Of a DNA stretch of 50,248 nucleotides, positions 35,515 through 45,300 are shown one piece after another. Both the position numbers and the translations under genes were made by a program. The DNA is from Tautonia sociabilis. GTDB lineage: Bacteria; Planctomycetota; Planctomycetia; Isosphaerales; Isosphaeraceae. Below the pieces are notes generated by a model. It had not been told where the DNA came from. It saw nothing but the letters and a program-made list of their open reading frames with translations, and ran no database searches. Numbering within the stretch: position 1 is the stretch's first letter; every line of letters begins with the position of its first letter. The stretch spans positions 1-50,248 of the forward strand of contig NZ_RYZH01000047.1 in assembly GCF_003977685.1 (NCBI RefSeq), written 5' to 3'.

Positions 35515-36240
35515 ATGCACCCCCGACGCCGCTCCATCCGCTCCATCGCCCTCGGCCTGATCGCCGCCGCCCTCGGCGCTCCGGCCGCACTCGCCCTCGC
35601 CGCCGACGAGGCGATCGACGTCACCGAGGGGGGCGAGGCGATCGTCCTGCTGCACGAAGGGGACCTGGAGAACTGGACCGTCTTCGTCGACCCCCGGACC
35701 GAGCCCTACAGCCCCGAGTCGAGCACCGAGGGGATCTTCACCGTCGAGGACGGCGTCCTCCACGTCACCGGAGAGCGCTTCGCCTGCCTGACCACCACGG
35801 ATGCCTATCAGAATTACCGACTCGTGCTTGAATTCAAGTGGGGAGAGACGCGCTGGCCCCCCCGGGCCGAGGCCAAGCGCGACTCGGGCGTCTTGCTGCA
35901 CTGCGTCGGCCCCGACCGGATCTGGACCAAGTCCATCGAATGCCAGATCCAGGAAGGGGACTGCGGCGACTTCTACATGGTCGGCGGCACGAGCCTGACC
36001 GTCGGCGGCAAGGCCCAGACCGGCGGCCGGTTCGTCAAGACGACCGACGCCGAGAAGCCCAACGGCGAGTGGAACACCATCGAGGTCGTCTGCGACGGCG
36101 ACCGCATCGTCAACATCGTCAACGGCACCGTCGTCAACGAGGGGACCGCCTCCAGCGAGACCGCCGGCCGCATCCTGCTCCAGTCCGAGGGGGCCGAGGT
36201 CTTCTACCGCAACGTGAAGCTCCTGCCCCTGGATCGCTGA
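35515..36240 (+). CDS. Exported DUF1080 (3-keto-disaccharide hydrolase-like) protein
   Basis: 241 residues with a signal peptide (about 1-29, AALALAADEA). The mature part is a single DUF1080 jelly-roll: VLLHEGDLENWTVF, GIFTVEDGVLHVTGE, YRLVLEFKWGE, DSGVLLHCVGPD, SIECQIQEGDCGDFYMVGG, EWNTIEVVCDGDRIVNIVNG, GRILLQSEGAEVFYRNVKLLPL. Planctomycetes carry many paralogues; the family includes 3-keto-glycoside hydrolases, and others may only bind sugars. GGAGG eight bases before the ATG supports the start. It is convergent with the CHRD protein gene, with a strong hairpin between the two stops. Confidence 0.88.
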   Translation: MHPRRRSIRSIALGLIAAALGAPAALALAADEAIDVTEGGEAIVLLHEGDLENWTVFVDPRTEPYSPESSTEGIFTVEDGVLHVTGERFACLTTTDAYQNYRLVLEFKWGETRWPPRAEAKRDSGVLLHCVGPDRIWTKSIECQIQEGDCGDFYMVGGTSLTVGGKAQTGGRFVKTTDAEKPNGEWNTIEVVCDGDRIVNIVNGTVVNEGTASSETAGRILLQSEGAEVFYRNVKLLPLDR

Positions 36241-36313
36241 GCCTGCCCCGCCTCGATCCGGACCGGGGTCCCGGCCGCTCGGCCCGGCCCGGCCCCGGCG
36301 ATCGGGAGCGAGC

Positions 36314-36345
36314 GACGGGGGGCCGGCGGCCAGCGGCCCCCCGTC
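36314..36345. terminator. GC-rich bidirectional hairpin between convergent genes
   Basis: A perfect 11-bp stem, GACGGGGGGCC (36314-36324) and GGCCCCCCGTC (36335-36345) with a 10-base loop, sits between two gene ends (36240 on the plus strand, 36354 on the minus strand). There is no T-run, so simple intrinsic termination is not certain. Confidence 0.6.
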
Positions 36346-36353
36346 CCCTCACC

Positions 36354-37004
36354 TCAGCGCCGTCTGATCCCTCGGCGCGTCGCCCGAAGCGACAGCAGGG
36401 CGATCGCCGCCGCCCCCACCCCGGAGAGGGCGATCGAGGAGGGCTCGGGGACCATCTGGATCTGGCCCCGGATCTCCCCGCCGCCGAACTGGACGGTGTG
36501 GAAGTTGATGTACGCCAGCCCCGCCTTCAGGTTCGGGATCTGGTCGGCCAGGGTCGTGTTCCTCCCCTCGGTCAGGTCCCACTTGCTGGTGATCCAAGCC
36601 CCGACCCCGGAGGAGAACGGGGTGACGACGGTGTCGGTGGGGTTCGTGTCGTTGAACGGCGAGCCGATGAACCCCCAGACGACCGGCCCGTTGGTCCCCG
36701 GCGCGGCCGGGGCGTGGATGTGGGCGGCCACCAGGTTGTCGAACGGGTCCGCCGTCTGCGACCCGGTGAAGTCGATATTGTAGACGACGGCCGAGAAGGT
36801 CAGGGCCGTCATCGCGTCGTTCAGGATGAACTGCGCCGAGCCGAACGACTCGGGCCGGGGGGCGCCGGTGCTGGTGAGGAAGTCCCCCTGGACGGTCTCC
36901 TGATCGTGCGAGATCCGGGCCGTGAAGAGGGTCTCGGCCCGGGCCGAGGGGCCGATCCCCAGCGCCACCAGGAGGGCCACGGTCGCGAAGCCTGATCGAT
37001 TCAT
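36354..37004 (-). CDS. CHRD-domain PEP-CTERM protein
   Basis: 216 residues. The signal peptide is at 1-23 (GIGPSARA-E). The middle is a CHRD domain: SFGSAQFILNDAMTALTFSAVVYNID, AAHIHAPAAPGTNGPVVWGF and GLAYINFHTVQFGGGEIRGQI. The C-terminus is a PEP-CTERM signal: VPEPSS, a hydrophobic helix, then RRGIRRR. It is presumably exported and processed by an exosortase like the protein encoded at 676-1389. CHRD domains were named after chordin and their role in bacteria is unknown. The ATG at 37004 begins the signal peptide, with AAGGAA upstream. Confidence 0.88.
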   Translation of the reverse strand: MNRSGFATVALLVALGIGPSARAETLFTARISHDQETVQGDFLTSTGAPRPESFGSAQFILNDAMTALTFSAVVYNIDFTGSQTADPFDNLVAAHIHAPAAPGTNGPVVWGFIGSPFNDTNPTDTVVTPFSSGVGAWITSKWDLTEGRNTTLADQIPNLKAGLAYINFHTVQFGGGEIRGQIQMVPEPSSIALSGVGAAAIALLSLRATRRGIRRR

Positions 37005-37241
37005 CGTAGCGGTTCCTTCTCCAGGTTCATGCCGATCGGGCAAGGCCCCGGTCGGGGCGTCGTTTCTCCCGATCGGCACCGTCTCGGATCGGGGCCATGG
37101 CCGGCCCGGCGCCCCGGCGCCCCGGCGGCCCCGAGAGCGGAGGCGATCGCCAGCGGGCCGACCCGACCGCCCCCGGGCGGCTCCGGCGGGATTCAAGCGG
37201 CGGGGCGGGAGCCTCCGGCGAGCGATGGGCCGGCGTTCGGC

Positions 37242-38378
37242 TCAATCCACGAGGCACGCCGACCGGCGGGTGCCGACCCCGTCCCCCGGCATCGGCATCG
37301 GCATCGGCATCGGCACGGCGACCGCCCGTGCGGTCGCCTCCCGGGCGATCGCACCGACCGGCCCGGCCGGGCCCTCCGGCCCTCGAGGCTCCCCGTCGCG
37401 GCCCAACTCCGAGCTGGCGAACGGCTCCCTGGACGCTCGGGAGGTTCCGCCCCCGGGCGCCCCGCCGGCGATCGCTCGGGTGGTCGCCCCCTGAGAGCCC
37501 GCGACTCCGGCCCTCGGGCCGGCCCCCCCCGGACCCGACGATCCGCCGTCGACCCCGCCGCAGGCCACCGTCGCGCCGACCGCCGGGGAGAGCAGGAAGA
37601 CGAAGGCCGGGCCGAGGCCGCCGAGCAGGACGGCCAGCACCGCCAGCGAGGCCCAGCGCCGCAGCGACCGCACCTCCAGCTCGCGCTCCACCAGGCTGGC
37701 GACCCGGGAGGGGATCGTCGGGGGCAGGGCGTGCGAGCCCCGGCCGACGAGGGCCCCCGCGTTGACCGTCGCGGCGAGCAGGTCCGGCGGCACGGCCCGA
37801 GCCCGCTCCCCCAGCAGGGTCGCCAGCAGCAGCGTCGAGACGGCGATCCCCCGGCGGGTGAGCCGAGATCGCAGCAGCTCCCGGCCCCGGCTCAGCCGGG
37901 ATTTGAACGTGCCCAGCGGCAGCCGGAGCCGTCGGGCGGCGTCCTCGTAGGAGAGGTCCTCCAGGTAGCAGAGGACCAGGGGGGCGCGGAGCGATTCCGG
38001 GAGCCGGCCCAGCTCGGTGTGCACCACCGGCCGCAGCTCCCGGAGCGCCAGCTCGTCGTGATCGGGGGCCTCGGCCGCCATCTCCACCCCCAGGCGTTCC
38101 CGAGCCTTCCGGCGACGGGCATCGGCTCGGGCCCGCGTCGCGACCCGGACAGCGACCCCGTGGAGCCAGCGACCGAGCGAGTCGGGGTCCCGGATCGCCC
38201 CCGCCCGTCGCACCAGTACGAGGAAGGTCGCCTGGAAGGCGTCTTCCGCGTCGTCCGGGTCCTCCAGCACGTCCCGGCAGACCCGGAGCACCAGCGGGCC
38301 GTGGCGACGGACCAGGGCCTCGAAGGCCTCCACGTCCTGGCGGCCGAGAAACGCTCCCAGACATTCCGAGTCCGTCAT
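37242..38378 (-). CDS. ECF sigma factor with C-terminal membrane tail
   Basis: 378 residues. Residues 15-90 are sigma region 2 in the form common in Isosphaeraceae and Gemmataceae (FEALVRRHGPLVLRVCRDVL, DAEDAFQATFLVLVRRAG, WLHGVAVRVATRARADARRR). Residues about 122-172 are region 4 (LPESLRAPLVLCYLEDLSYEDAARRLRLPLGTFKSRLSRG). A membrane helix lies near 245-270 (LAVLAVLLGGLGPAFVFLL), then a Gly/Pro/Ala-rich tail ending with MPMPMPMPG. Such fused sigma factors probably sense envelope signals directly and may be freed by cleavage (inference). The repeated tail is coded by GGCATC units near 37286-37313. It is divergent from the metalloprotease gene. Confidence 0.88.
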   Translation of the reverse strand: MTDSECLGAFLGRQDVEAFEALVRRHGPLVLRVCRDVLEDPDDAEDAFQATFLVLVRRAGAIRDPDSLGRWLHGVAVRVATRARADARRRKARERLGVEMAAEAPDHDELALRELRPVVHTELGRLPESLRAPLVLCYLEDLSYEDAARRLRLPLGTFKSRLSRGRELLRSRLTRRGIAVSTLLLATLLGERARAVPPDLLAATVNAGALVGRGSHALPPTIPSRVASLVERELEVRSLRRWASLAVLAVLLGGLGPAFVFLLSPAVGATVACGGVDGGSSGPGGAGPRAGVAGSQGATTRAIAGGAPGGGTSRASREPFASSELGRDGEPRGPEGPAGPVGAIAREATARAVAVPMPMPMPMPGDGVGTRRSACLVD

Positions 38379-38671
38379 CGGCCGTGGCTCCGATGGGTCG
38401 CCCCGCCCAGAATCATCCTCAACCGGGGCCGGGACCGGTCAACGGCCCGTCCGCCTCGACCCGCACACCTTATCAGAGTGCACCGCCCCGGCTCTCCGGA
38501 CGAGCCTTTTTTCCAAGTGGTGATGACACCGTCGCTTCGGTCACGCCCCCCCGCGAGCCGACCTCCCCCCGAGGGCATCCCGGGCGGGGAATTCCCCCGC
38601 GATCGCGCGCACGATCGGCAGAACCGGCCCGCTCGGCCCCCGGAGGCCGGGATCCTTCGGCGCGGCCCTTG

Positions 38672-38700
38672 TTGCCGGTCGGGAAATGCGTCACGATAAT
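38672..38700 (+). promoter_or_regulatory. Possible sigma-70-like promoter upstream of the metalloprotease
   Basis: TTGCCG at 38672-38677 and GATAAT at 38695-38700 are separated by 17 bp, in the 518-bp divergent gap (38379-38896). They lie about 190 bp before the metalloprotease ATG. The rest of the gap has no gene. Confidence 0.35.
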
Positions 38701-38896
38701 CACGGTGATGCGGCCTGAAGAATCCGTAACGGGCCGCCTCCCGTCTTGATGACGCTCGAAGATCCCCGAGGGGATGCCATCCTCCCCGGCCCCCCCGGCC
38801 GCTCGACGGGCCACGCCCCCCCTCCCCGAGCCGACCGGGAGCCCCTGGCTCCCCGTCCGCCCGTCGCTCCGACCGACACTTCCGAGAGATGCACCC

Positions 38897-41866
38897 ATGA
38901 TGCGTACCCTGAGTCCCGGGGCCCGCTGGATCGCCCCGATGGTGGGCCTGGCCCTGCTGGCCGGCCCGGCGACGATCACCCCCGCGCAGGACGACCCGGC
39001 GGTGTCCGCACCCAACGCCCTGCCCCCCGGCCTGCCCGCCGAGCTGGCCGCCCGCCTCGCCTCGGGAGGCCCCTCCGGCCCCTCCCCCCGCCCCGACGAC
39101 TTCCCCCCCCTCGACCAGGTGACCGAGGGGTACGAGAAGGTCGTCTCCATGCTCGACGGCAAGCCCAGCTTCTACACCCTCTGGGTCCGCAAGCGCGACG
39201 GCCAGATGCTCGCCGAGCTGCCGCGCGAGTACATGAGGCAGAAGCACTACATCGCCCTGACCGTCGCCAGCGGCGAACGCTTCGCCGGCCTCCAGTCCGG
39301 CGACATGTACGTCTACTGGAAGGCCTTCGACAAGCGCCTCGCCCTCATCCAGCCCAACGTCGAGGTCCGCTCCAACGGCGACAACGAGTCCAAGGCCTCC
39401 GTCCGACGCCTCTTCACCGACCGCGTCCTGCTGGACATCCCCATCCTCACCATCGTCCCCATGGGCGGCCCGGTCATCGACCTCGACGAGCTGCTCCTCG
39501 GCCAGGTCGGCAAGTTCTTCCCCGGCGTCCGTATCGCCAACCCCCGGCTGGCAACGATCCAGACCGCCAAGGCCTTCGAGCAGAACGTCGAGGTCGCCTA
39601 CGAGGTCCCCACCGACAACGGCCAGCTCCAAACCCTGCACTACTCCTTCAGCCTGATCCCCGAGAACACCGGCTACCGCCCCCGCAAGGCGGATGAGCGC
39701 GTCGGCTACTTCACCACCGCCTACTCCGACCTCGGCAAGTACGCCGACGGCGAGAGCCGCGTCCGATACATCAACCGCTGGCACCTGGAAAAGGCCGACC
39801 CCAGCCTCAAGGTCAGCCCCCCCAAGCAGCCCATCGTCTTCTACATCGAGCACACCACCCCCATCCGCTACCGCCGATGGGTCCGCGAGGGCCTGCTCTA
39901 CTGGAACCAGGCCTTCGAGAAGGTCGGCATCTCCAACGCCATCGAGGTCTACTACCAGGACGCCGCCTCCGGCGCCCACATGGAGAAAGACCCCGAAGAC
40001 GTCCGCTACAACTTCATCCGCTGGCTCAACAACGACGTCGGCACCGCCATCGGGCCCAGCCGGGTCAACCCCATCACCGGCCAGATCCTCGACGCCGACA
40101 TCATCCTCACCGACGGCTGGATCCGAGCCTTCTGGAAAGACTACTTCCAGGAACTCCCCAAGATCGCCCTCGAAGGCTTCAGCCCCGAAACCCTCGCCTG
40201 GCTCGACACCAACCCCCAGTGGGACCCCCGCATCCGCATGGCCCCCCCCGCCGACCGCGACCTGCTGCTGGCCCAGCGCGCCCGGCGCGGCCCCCAGCAG
40301 CTCGGCGGCCACCCCGCCGGCCTCGTCGACCCCCGGCTCATGGGAGACAACGAGTTCGACGGCCTCGTCGGCCGGCTCAGCCAGGTCAACGGCCTCTGCC
40401 TCGCCGCCTCGGGCAAGTCCCGAGACGTCGCCGCCCTACGCCTCCACCTGGCCGCCATCGCCGACGATCCCGAGAAGAACGGCGACTCGAAGGATCAGGA
40501 GGACGACACGCCCAAGAAGGATGAAGAGCTCCTCGACGGCATCCCCGAGGAATTCATCGGCCCACTGCTGGCCGACCTGGTCGCCCACGAGGTCGGCCAC
40601 ACCCTCGGCCTGCGGCACAACTTCAAAGCGTCCAGCGTCTTCCCCCTCGAGAAGATCAACAGCCACGAGCTCAAGGGCAAAATCCCCTTCACCGGCTCGG
40701 TCATGGACTACAACCCGGTCAACATCAACATGGAAGCCGGCGAGGTCCAGGGCGACTACACGATGATCACCATCGGCCCCTACGACCTCTGGGCCATCGA
40801 GTACGGCTACACCTTCGACGAGAAGCGGCTGAAGTCGATCCTCGAGCGCGTCTCCGAACCGGAGCTGGCCTACGCCACCGACGAGGACACCGGAGGCCCC
40901 GACCCCCTGGCCCGCCGCTACGACTTCTCCCGCGACCCGCTCGACTACGCCGAAAACCAGATGCGCCTGGCCCGCTACCACCGCGGCCGCCTGCTCGACG
41001 CCTTCGTCACGGACGGCGAGAGCTGGGCCAAGGCCCGCCAGGGCTACGAGATGACCCTGGGCTTCCAGGTCTCCGCCCTGAACATGATGGCCAACTGGAT
41101 CGGCGGCGCCTTCGTCAACCGAGACAAGAAGGGGGACCCCGGCGACCGCGACCCCGTCGTCGTCGTCCCCGCCTCCCAGCAACGCGCCGCCCTGACGTTC
41201 ATCATCGAGAACGCCTTCGACGACAACGCCTTCGGCCTCTCCCCCGAACTGCTCCGCCGCATGTCGGTCGACAAGTGGCTCGACGGCGACAACTTCCGCT
41301 CCGCCCTCAACGACGAGCCCGCCTGGCCCATCCACGACCGGATCATCGGCATCCAGGCCTCGGCCCTCACCATGCTCCTGAACCCCACCACCCTCCGCCG
41401 GGTGTACGACAACGAGTTCCGCACCCCCGCCGACGAGGACGCCCTGACCCTCCCCGAACTGCTCGACACCGTCTCCTCCGCCATCTGGACCGAGCTGGAC
41501 GAGCCCGGCGACGGCCCCTTCACCGACCGCAAGCCGATGATCTCCAGCCTCCGCCGCAACCTCCAGCGCGAGCACCTCGAACGCCTGATCGACCTGACCC
41601 TCCCCAACGGCGGCACCGGAGCCGCCCAGAAACCCATCGCCACCCTCGCCCGCATGGAACTGCTCGAGCTGAAGGCCAAGTGCGACACCGCCCTGGAAGG
41701 CAAGGACGACATCGACCCCTACACCCGAGCCCACCTGCTCGCCGCCTGCGAGCTGATCGACCGCGCCCTCGACGCCCAGCTCATCTACAACACCGACGAC
41801 CTCTCCCCCTCCCCCTCCCGCTCCATGATCATCTTCGGCGACCAGGCCGCCCCGTCGTCCCGCTGA
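38897..41866 (+). CDS. Large exported zinc metalloprotease (metzincin, DUF5117-like)
   Basis: 989 residues with a signal peptide (1-31, LALLAGPATITPAQ). The extended zinc site HEVGHTLGLRHN at 564-575 is the metzincin HExxHxxGxxH pattern, with a downstream SVMDYNPVNI as Met-turn. The first 300 residues (EGYEKVVSMLDGKPSFYTLWVRKRDGQMLAELP, PNVEVRSNG) look like the DUF5117/5118 regions of bacterial zinc-dependent proteases. A segment FYIEHTTPIRYRRWVREGLLYWNQAFEKVG precedes the catalytic part. It should act outside the cytoplasm on proteins. The ATG at 38897, at the start of the signal peptide, is chosen despite a weak ribosome site; the ATG at 38900 is an alternative. A 12-bp hairpin follows the stop. 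Confidence 0.88.
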   Translation: MMRTLSPGARWIAPMVGLALLAGPATITPAQDDPAVSAPNALPPGLPAELAARLASGGPSGPSPRPDDFPPLDQVTEGYEKVVSMLDGKPSFYTLWVRKRDGQMLAELPREYMRQKHYIALTVASGERFAGLQSGDMYVYWKAFDKRLALIQPNVEVRSNGDNESKASVRRLFTDRVLLDIPILTIVPMGGPVIDLDELLLGQVGKFFPGVRIANPRLATIQTAKAFEQNVEVAYEVPTDNGQLQTLHYSFSLIPENTGYRPRKADERVGYFTTAYSDLGKYADGESRVRYINRWHLEKADPSLKVSPPKQPIVFYIEHTTPIRYRRWVREGLLYWNQAFEKVGISNAIEVYYQDAASGAHMEKDPEDVRYNFIRWLNNDVGTAIGPSRVNPITGQILDADIILTDGWIRAFWKDYFQELPKIALEGFSPETLAWLDTNPQWDPRIRMAPPADRDLLLAQRARRGPQQLGGHPAGLVDPRLMGDNEFDGLVGRLSQVNGLCLAASGKSRDVAALRLHLAAIADDPEKNGDSKDQEDDTPKKDEELLDGIPEEFIGPLLADLVAHEVGHTLGLRHNFKASSVFPLEKINSHELKGKIPFTGSVMDYNPVNINMEAGEVQGDYTMITIGPYDLWAIEYGYTFDEKRLKSILERVSEPELAYATDEDTGGPDPLARRYDFSRDPLDYAENQMRLARYHRGRLLDAFVTDGESWAKARQGYEMTLGFQVSALNMMANWIGGAFVNRDKKGDPGDRDPVVVVPASQQRAALTFIIENAFDDNAFGLSPELLRRMSVDKWLDGDNFRSALNDEPAWPIHDRIIGIQASALTMLLNPTTLRRVYDNEFRTPADEDALTLPELLDTVSSAIWTELDEPGDGPFTDRKPMISSLRRNLQREHLERLIDLTLPNGGTGAAQKPIATLARMELLELKAKCDTALEGKDDIDPYTRAHLLAACELIDRALDAQLIYNTDDLSPSPSRSMIIFGDQAAPSSR

Positions 41867-41877
41867 CCACCCCCACC

Positions 41878-41912
41878 GGTCCCCCGCTCCCCCCCTCGGA
41901 GAGCGGGGGACC
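41878..41912 (+). terminator. Hairpin after the metalloprotease gene
   Basis: A perfect 12-bp stem, GGTCCCCCGCTC (41878-41889) and GAGCGGGGGACC (41901-41912) with an 11-base loop, begins 12 bp after the stop codon. No T-run follows, which is common for hairpins in high-GC genomes. Confidence 0.65.
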
Positions 41913-42331
41913 ACCAACCAGCCGGGCCAGGAAGCCGGGACCAGGCGTCTCCTCCCGACCCGGCCCCCACCGACCAACCAACCGATGCCCCCCCCGAGGG
42001 AAGGCCCACACCGGCGCTCTCTCGAACGTCTCCCGTTGCGAATCGGCGAGGATCGTGAGGCAGTCCCCGGCTCTCGACGCCGCCCCGATCACGAGGTGTT
42101 CCGCAATCCCTGCGGCAACGACGTTCGGGAACCAGAACCCCCCCCTGGTCAGAGCCACAGCGCACGGCCCAGGGCAACAGCATGATTGAACGACCGGCGG
42201 CGGGTCGATAGAACAAAGAAACGCAATCAGTCAAGCAGCTGCGAAGTCATCAAACCGTCGCGTGAGACATCGTCTCCCGCAGGAGTGGATCGCGTTCTTG
42301 GTGTCGATCGGATGAGCATCCAGGGCCGACC
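41913..42331. other. Non-coding gap before the two-ATPase gene
   Basis: About 420 bp. A minus-strand frame (42158 leftward, starting MALTRGGFWFPNVVAAGIAEHLVIG) has a protein-like first 45 residues but then runs into low-complexity sequence and the metalloprotease hairpin. It may be a decayed gene; I cannot assign it. No clear promoter for the downstream gene is seen. Confidence 0.3.
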
Positions 42332-45300
42332 ATGCACGCCGACCAGACCGAAACCTACCGACCGTTGCTGGAGACGGATCCCCCGGCATTCCTCGATCGG
42401 GTCAACACGCCCTGGGATCAGGCCCCCGACCTCGAAGAATACAACCAGAACGCATACAAGCGAATCTTGCGGGCTCTGCAGCGGCTGGCAAGACCTGGAG
42501 AAGCGTCGAGCACTCAGGGGATCCTCGTCTTGGGCGAGGCGGGGACGGGCAAGACGCACCTGCTGATGCGGGTCGCCCGCAACCTGTCCCGAACCAACCA
42601 CATCCTCTTTGTCCGCAAACCGAACAACGAGGATGCCGTCGCCCAGCACGTCTGGGCCGAGATGATCCGCAGCCTCTCCCAGCCCCTCGCGCTGGCCACG
42701 CCCCAGCAGACCCAACTGGACGACCTGCTGGCCCACGTCTTCTCGGCCGTGCTGATCCCCAGCTTTGAGCAGGACATCGAGGCCGGCAAGGATGCGGACC
42801 AGAAGCGGCGCTGGGCGACGCTCCTCCGGGACGACCCCTACAACCTCTTCCGCATGCTCGGCGAAGGCGAGCAGCGGCAGAAGAACATGAGGACGATCCG
42901 CAATCGCACCCTCAGCTACCTCCAGGTGAACAACCCCGACGTGGACCAGCGGATCGCCCACGTCTTGATCACCTACTGTTTCGTCTCCAGGGCGGACCGC
43001 AAACGGGTCCTGTTGCGGTGGCTCTCGGGCCAGGACATCGACGAGGCCGAGGCGAAGGACCTGGGGCTCGATCCCACCTGGGTGAAGATCGACGAGACCT
43101 CGGCCGACGTGTCCACGCAGCAGCAGCGGGAGGAGCAGGCGCTCCGGGCGATTCAGAGCATCGGCATCCTCTCGACCTACTACCAGCCGCTCATCCTGGC
43201 GTTCGACCAGCTTGAGGGCCTCCGGGACCAGCATCGGCTCTCGCAGCGGTGGGGGGACACCGTGCGGGAAATCTTCACCATGACGCCCAACCTGCTGGTC
43301 GTCACCTGCATCTTCCCGAGCCTTTGGGAGTCCTGGTTCAGCCAGGTCCTCGACTCCAGCGTGACCGAGCGGATTTCCCAGCAGTCCGTGACCCTGGAGA
43401 CCTTCGGGCCGCGGCACGGGCTGAAGCTGCTGGCGGCCCACCTGGAGCCCTCCTTCATCAAGCACCGGCTGCCGACGAACATCTACCCCTTCACCGAAGA
43501 CGCCGTGTCCTCCCTCTGCGGTCGGGCCAAGTCGCCCCGATCCTTTATCCAGGGAGCCCGCGCGATGTTCGAGGCGTGGCTCGACGGGGACGAGGAGGGC
43601 CTTGAGTCCGCGCCGCCAGGCATTGCCGCCATCGTGACCCAAGAGGCGGTGGACACGCTGATCGGCTCCACGATCGAGCAGGCCGAGCGGCGGCACCTGG
43701 ACTCCTACGACCGAGAGATCCCCATCGAGCAAGACCTCTTCGGACGCATCCGGAATATCGTCGAAACCCTGCTGGCCCACTCGGGCGAGCGGGCCGCCTA
43801 CGACCGGGCGACGTGCGGGACGAAGGTCATGCCGCCGAACCTGCTCGTCCGGCGGCCGGGCTCGGCCGAGGACCTCTGTCTGTGCATCAACAACGCCGAG
43901 GGCAACTCCTTCACGGCGAGGATGCGGAACCTGGCCGAGGTGATGCGCTCCAAGACCGGCCCGAAGACGGTCATCCTCCTGAGGGACCGACGGTGCAAGG
44001 CGGCGGGCAGCAAGGGGCAGGAGTACGTCGAGACGATCCAGGAGATGGGCGGCATCTACCTCCCCGCGGGCGGGGACGAACTCTCGCTCCTGAACGCCAT
44101 CTATGATGCCCTGGTGGACATCGAGCAGCATGACCTCTCCATCGGCACGCACGAGATCGACCAGCGGCAGTTCGTCGAGTTCCTGAGAGACAAGGGCCTG
44201 TGCCGGAGGAGCCAGCTGCTCAGGCACGCAGCCAAGCTCTCCGAGGCGTTCGCTCGGGCGATCGGCGAGACGCACCCCACACCCGCCCCGAACGGCTCGC
44301 CGTCGTCCCAGGCCACCGCCCCGCCCTCCTCCTCGAACACGGCCCCGACCGCCTCCGGCACCGTGCCCTCCGGGTCTCCGAGCCGGGAGAACCGGTCGCA
44401 GGAATCCGCACCGAAGAGGACACCCCCACCTCCCGCCGGTCGGATCGAGGCCGCCGAGCCCGTCCCGCCCGTGCCCATCGAGGTGGTCGTCGGCGACACG
44501 ATCCTGGACAGCCCCAGCCTCGGGCTGATCGGGCGGCTCAAGGACGGCAAACGAGGCCTGGCCGTCTCGTTCGCCAAGCCGCAGTGTCTGGTCGTCCTGG
44601 GCTACATGGGCTCGGGCAAGTCCTACGCCTTGGGAGTGCTGATCGAGAGCGCCCTGAAAACGGTGCCAAACCTGAGCCGGCACCGCAAGCCCATGTGCGT
44701 CGTGGCGTTCAACTACCGCAAGAACCCCGAGGCCCGGTTCGAGCACTGGGGATTCCAGCAGCCCAACTCCAAGCCGTCCGAGGTCGATCGGCTCCGGAAC
44801 GAGTACGGGGCCGAGCCCGCCGGGGTCGATCGGATCAACGTCTTCGGCTTCGGCCCGGAACTCAGGAGGCGGCAGGACGAATTCCGGGGCCTCCCGCTCT
44901 ACCCCATCCAGTTCCGTCCGGACGAACTCGGGGCCGAGCACTGGGAGATCCTGATGAAGCCGCCCAGCGCCCAGGCGGAGTACATGGACGTGATCCGAAA
45001 CATCATCCAGAAGCTCTACTACGATGAGCGGCTGACCTACAAAACCCTGGAGAAGCACATCCTGACCGACGAGCGGCTCAGCCCGATGCAGCGGCAGAGG
45101 GCCAAGAACCGCCTGAGCTTCGCCAGCAAGTGGCTGACCGACGACCGAACCTACGAATGGACCGAGGTGCTGACCGAGGGCAGCCTGAACGTGTTCGACC
45201 TGCGGATGCAGGCGCTCAGCAGCGACGACGCCCTGAAGCTCTGCCTGGTCCTGACCGATCTCGTGCGACGAGCGAAGAACGGTGTCAACAAGATGGTCGT

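Noticed and set aside
41829..42158. Small minus-strand gene starting MALTRGGFWFPN
   Set aside because: Only the first 45 residues look protein-like, the rest is low-complexity and runs over a hairpin terminator, and no family was recognised.
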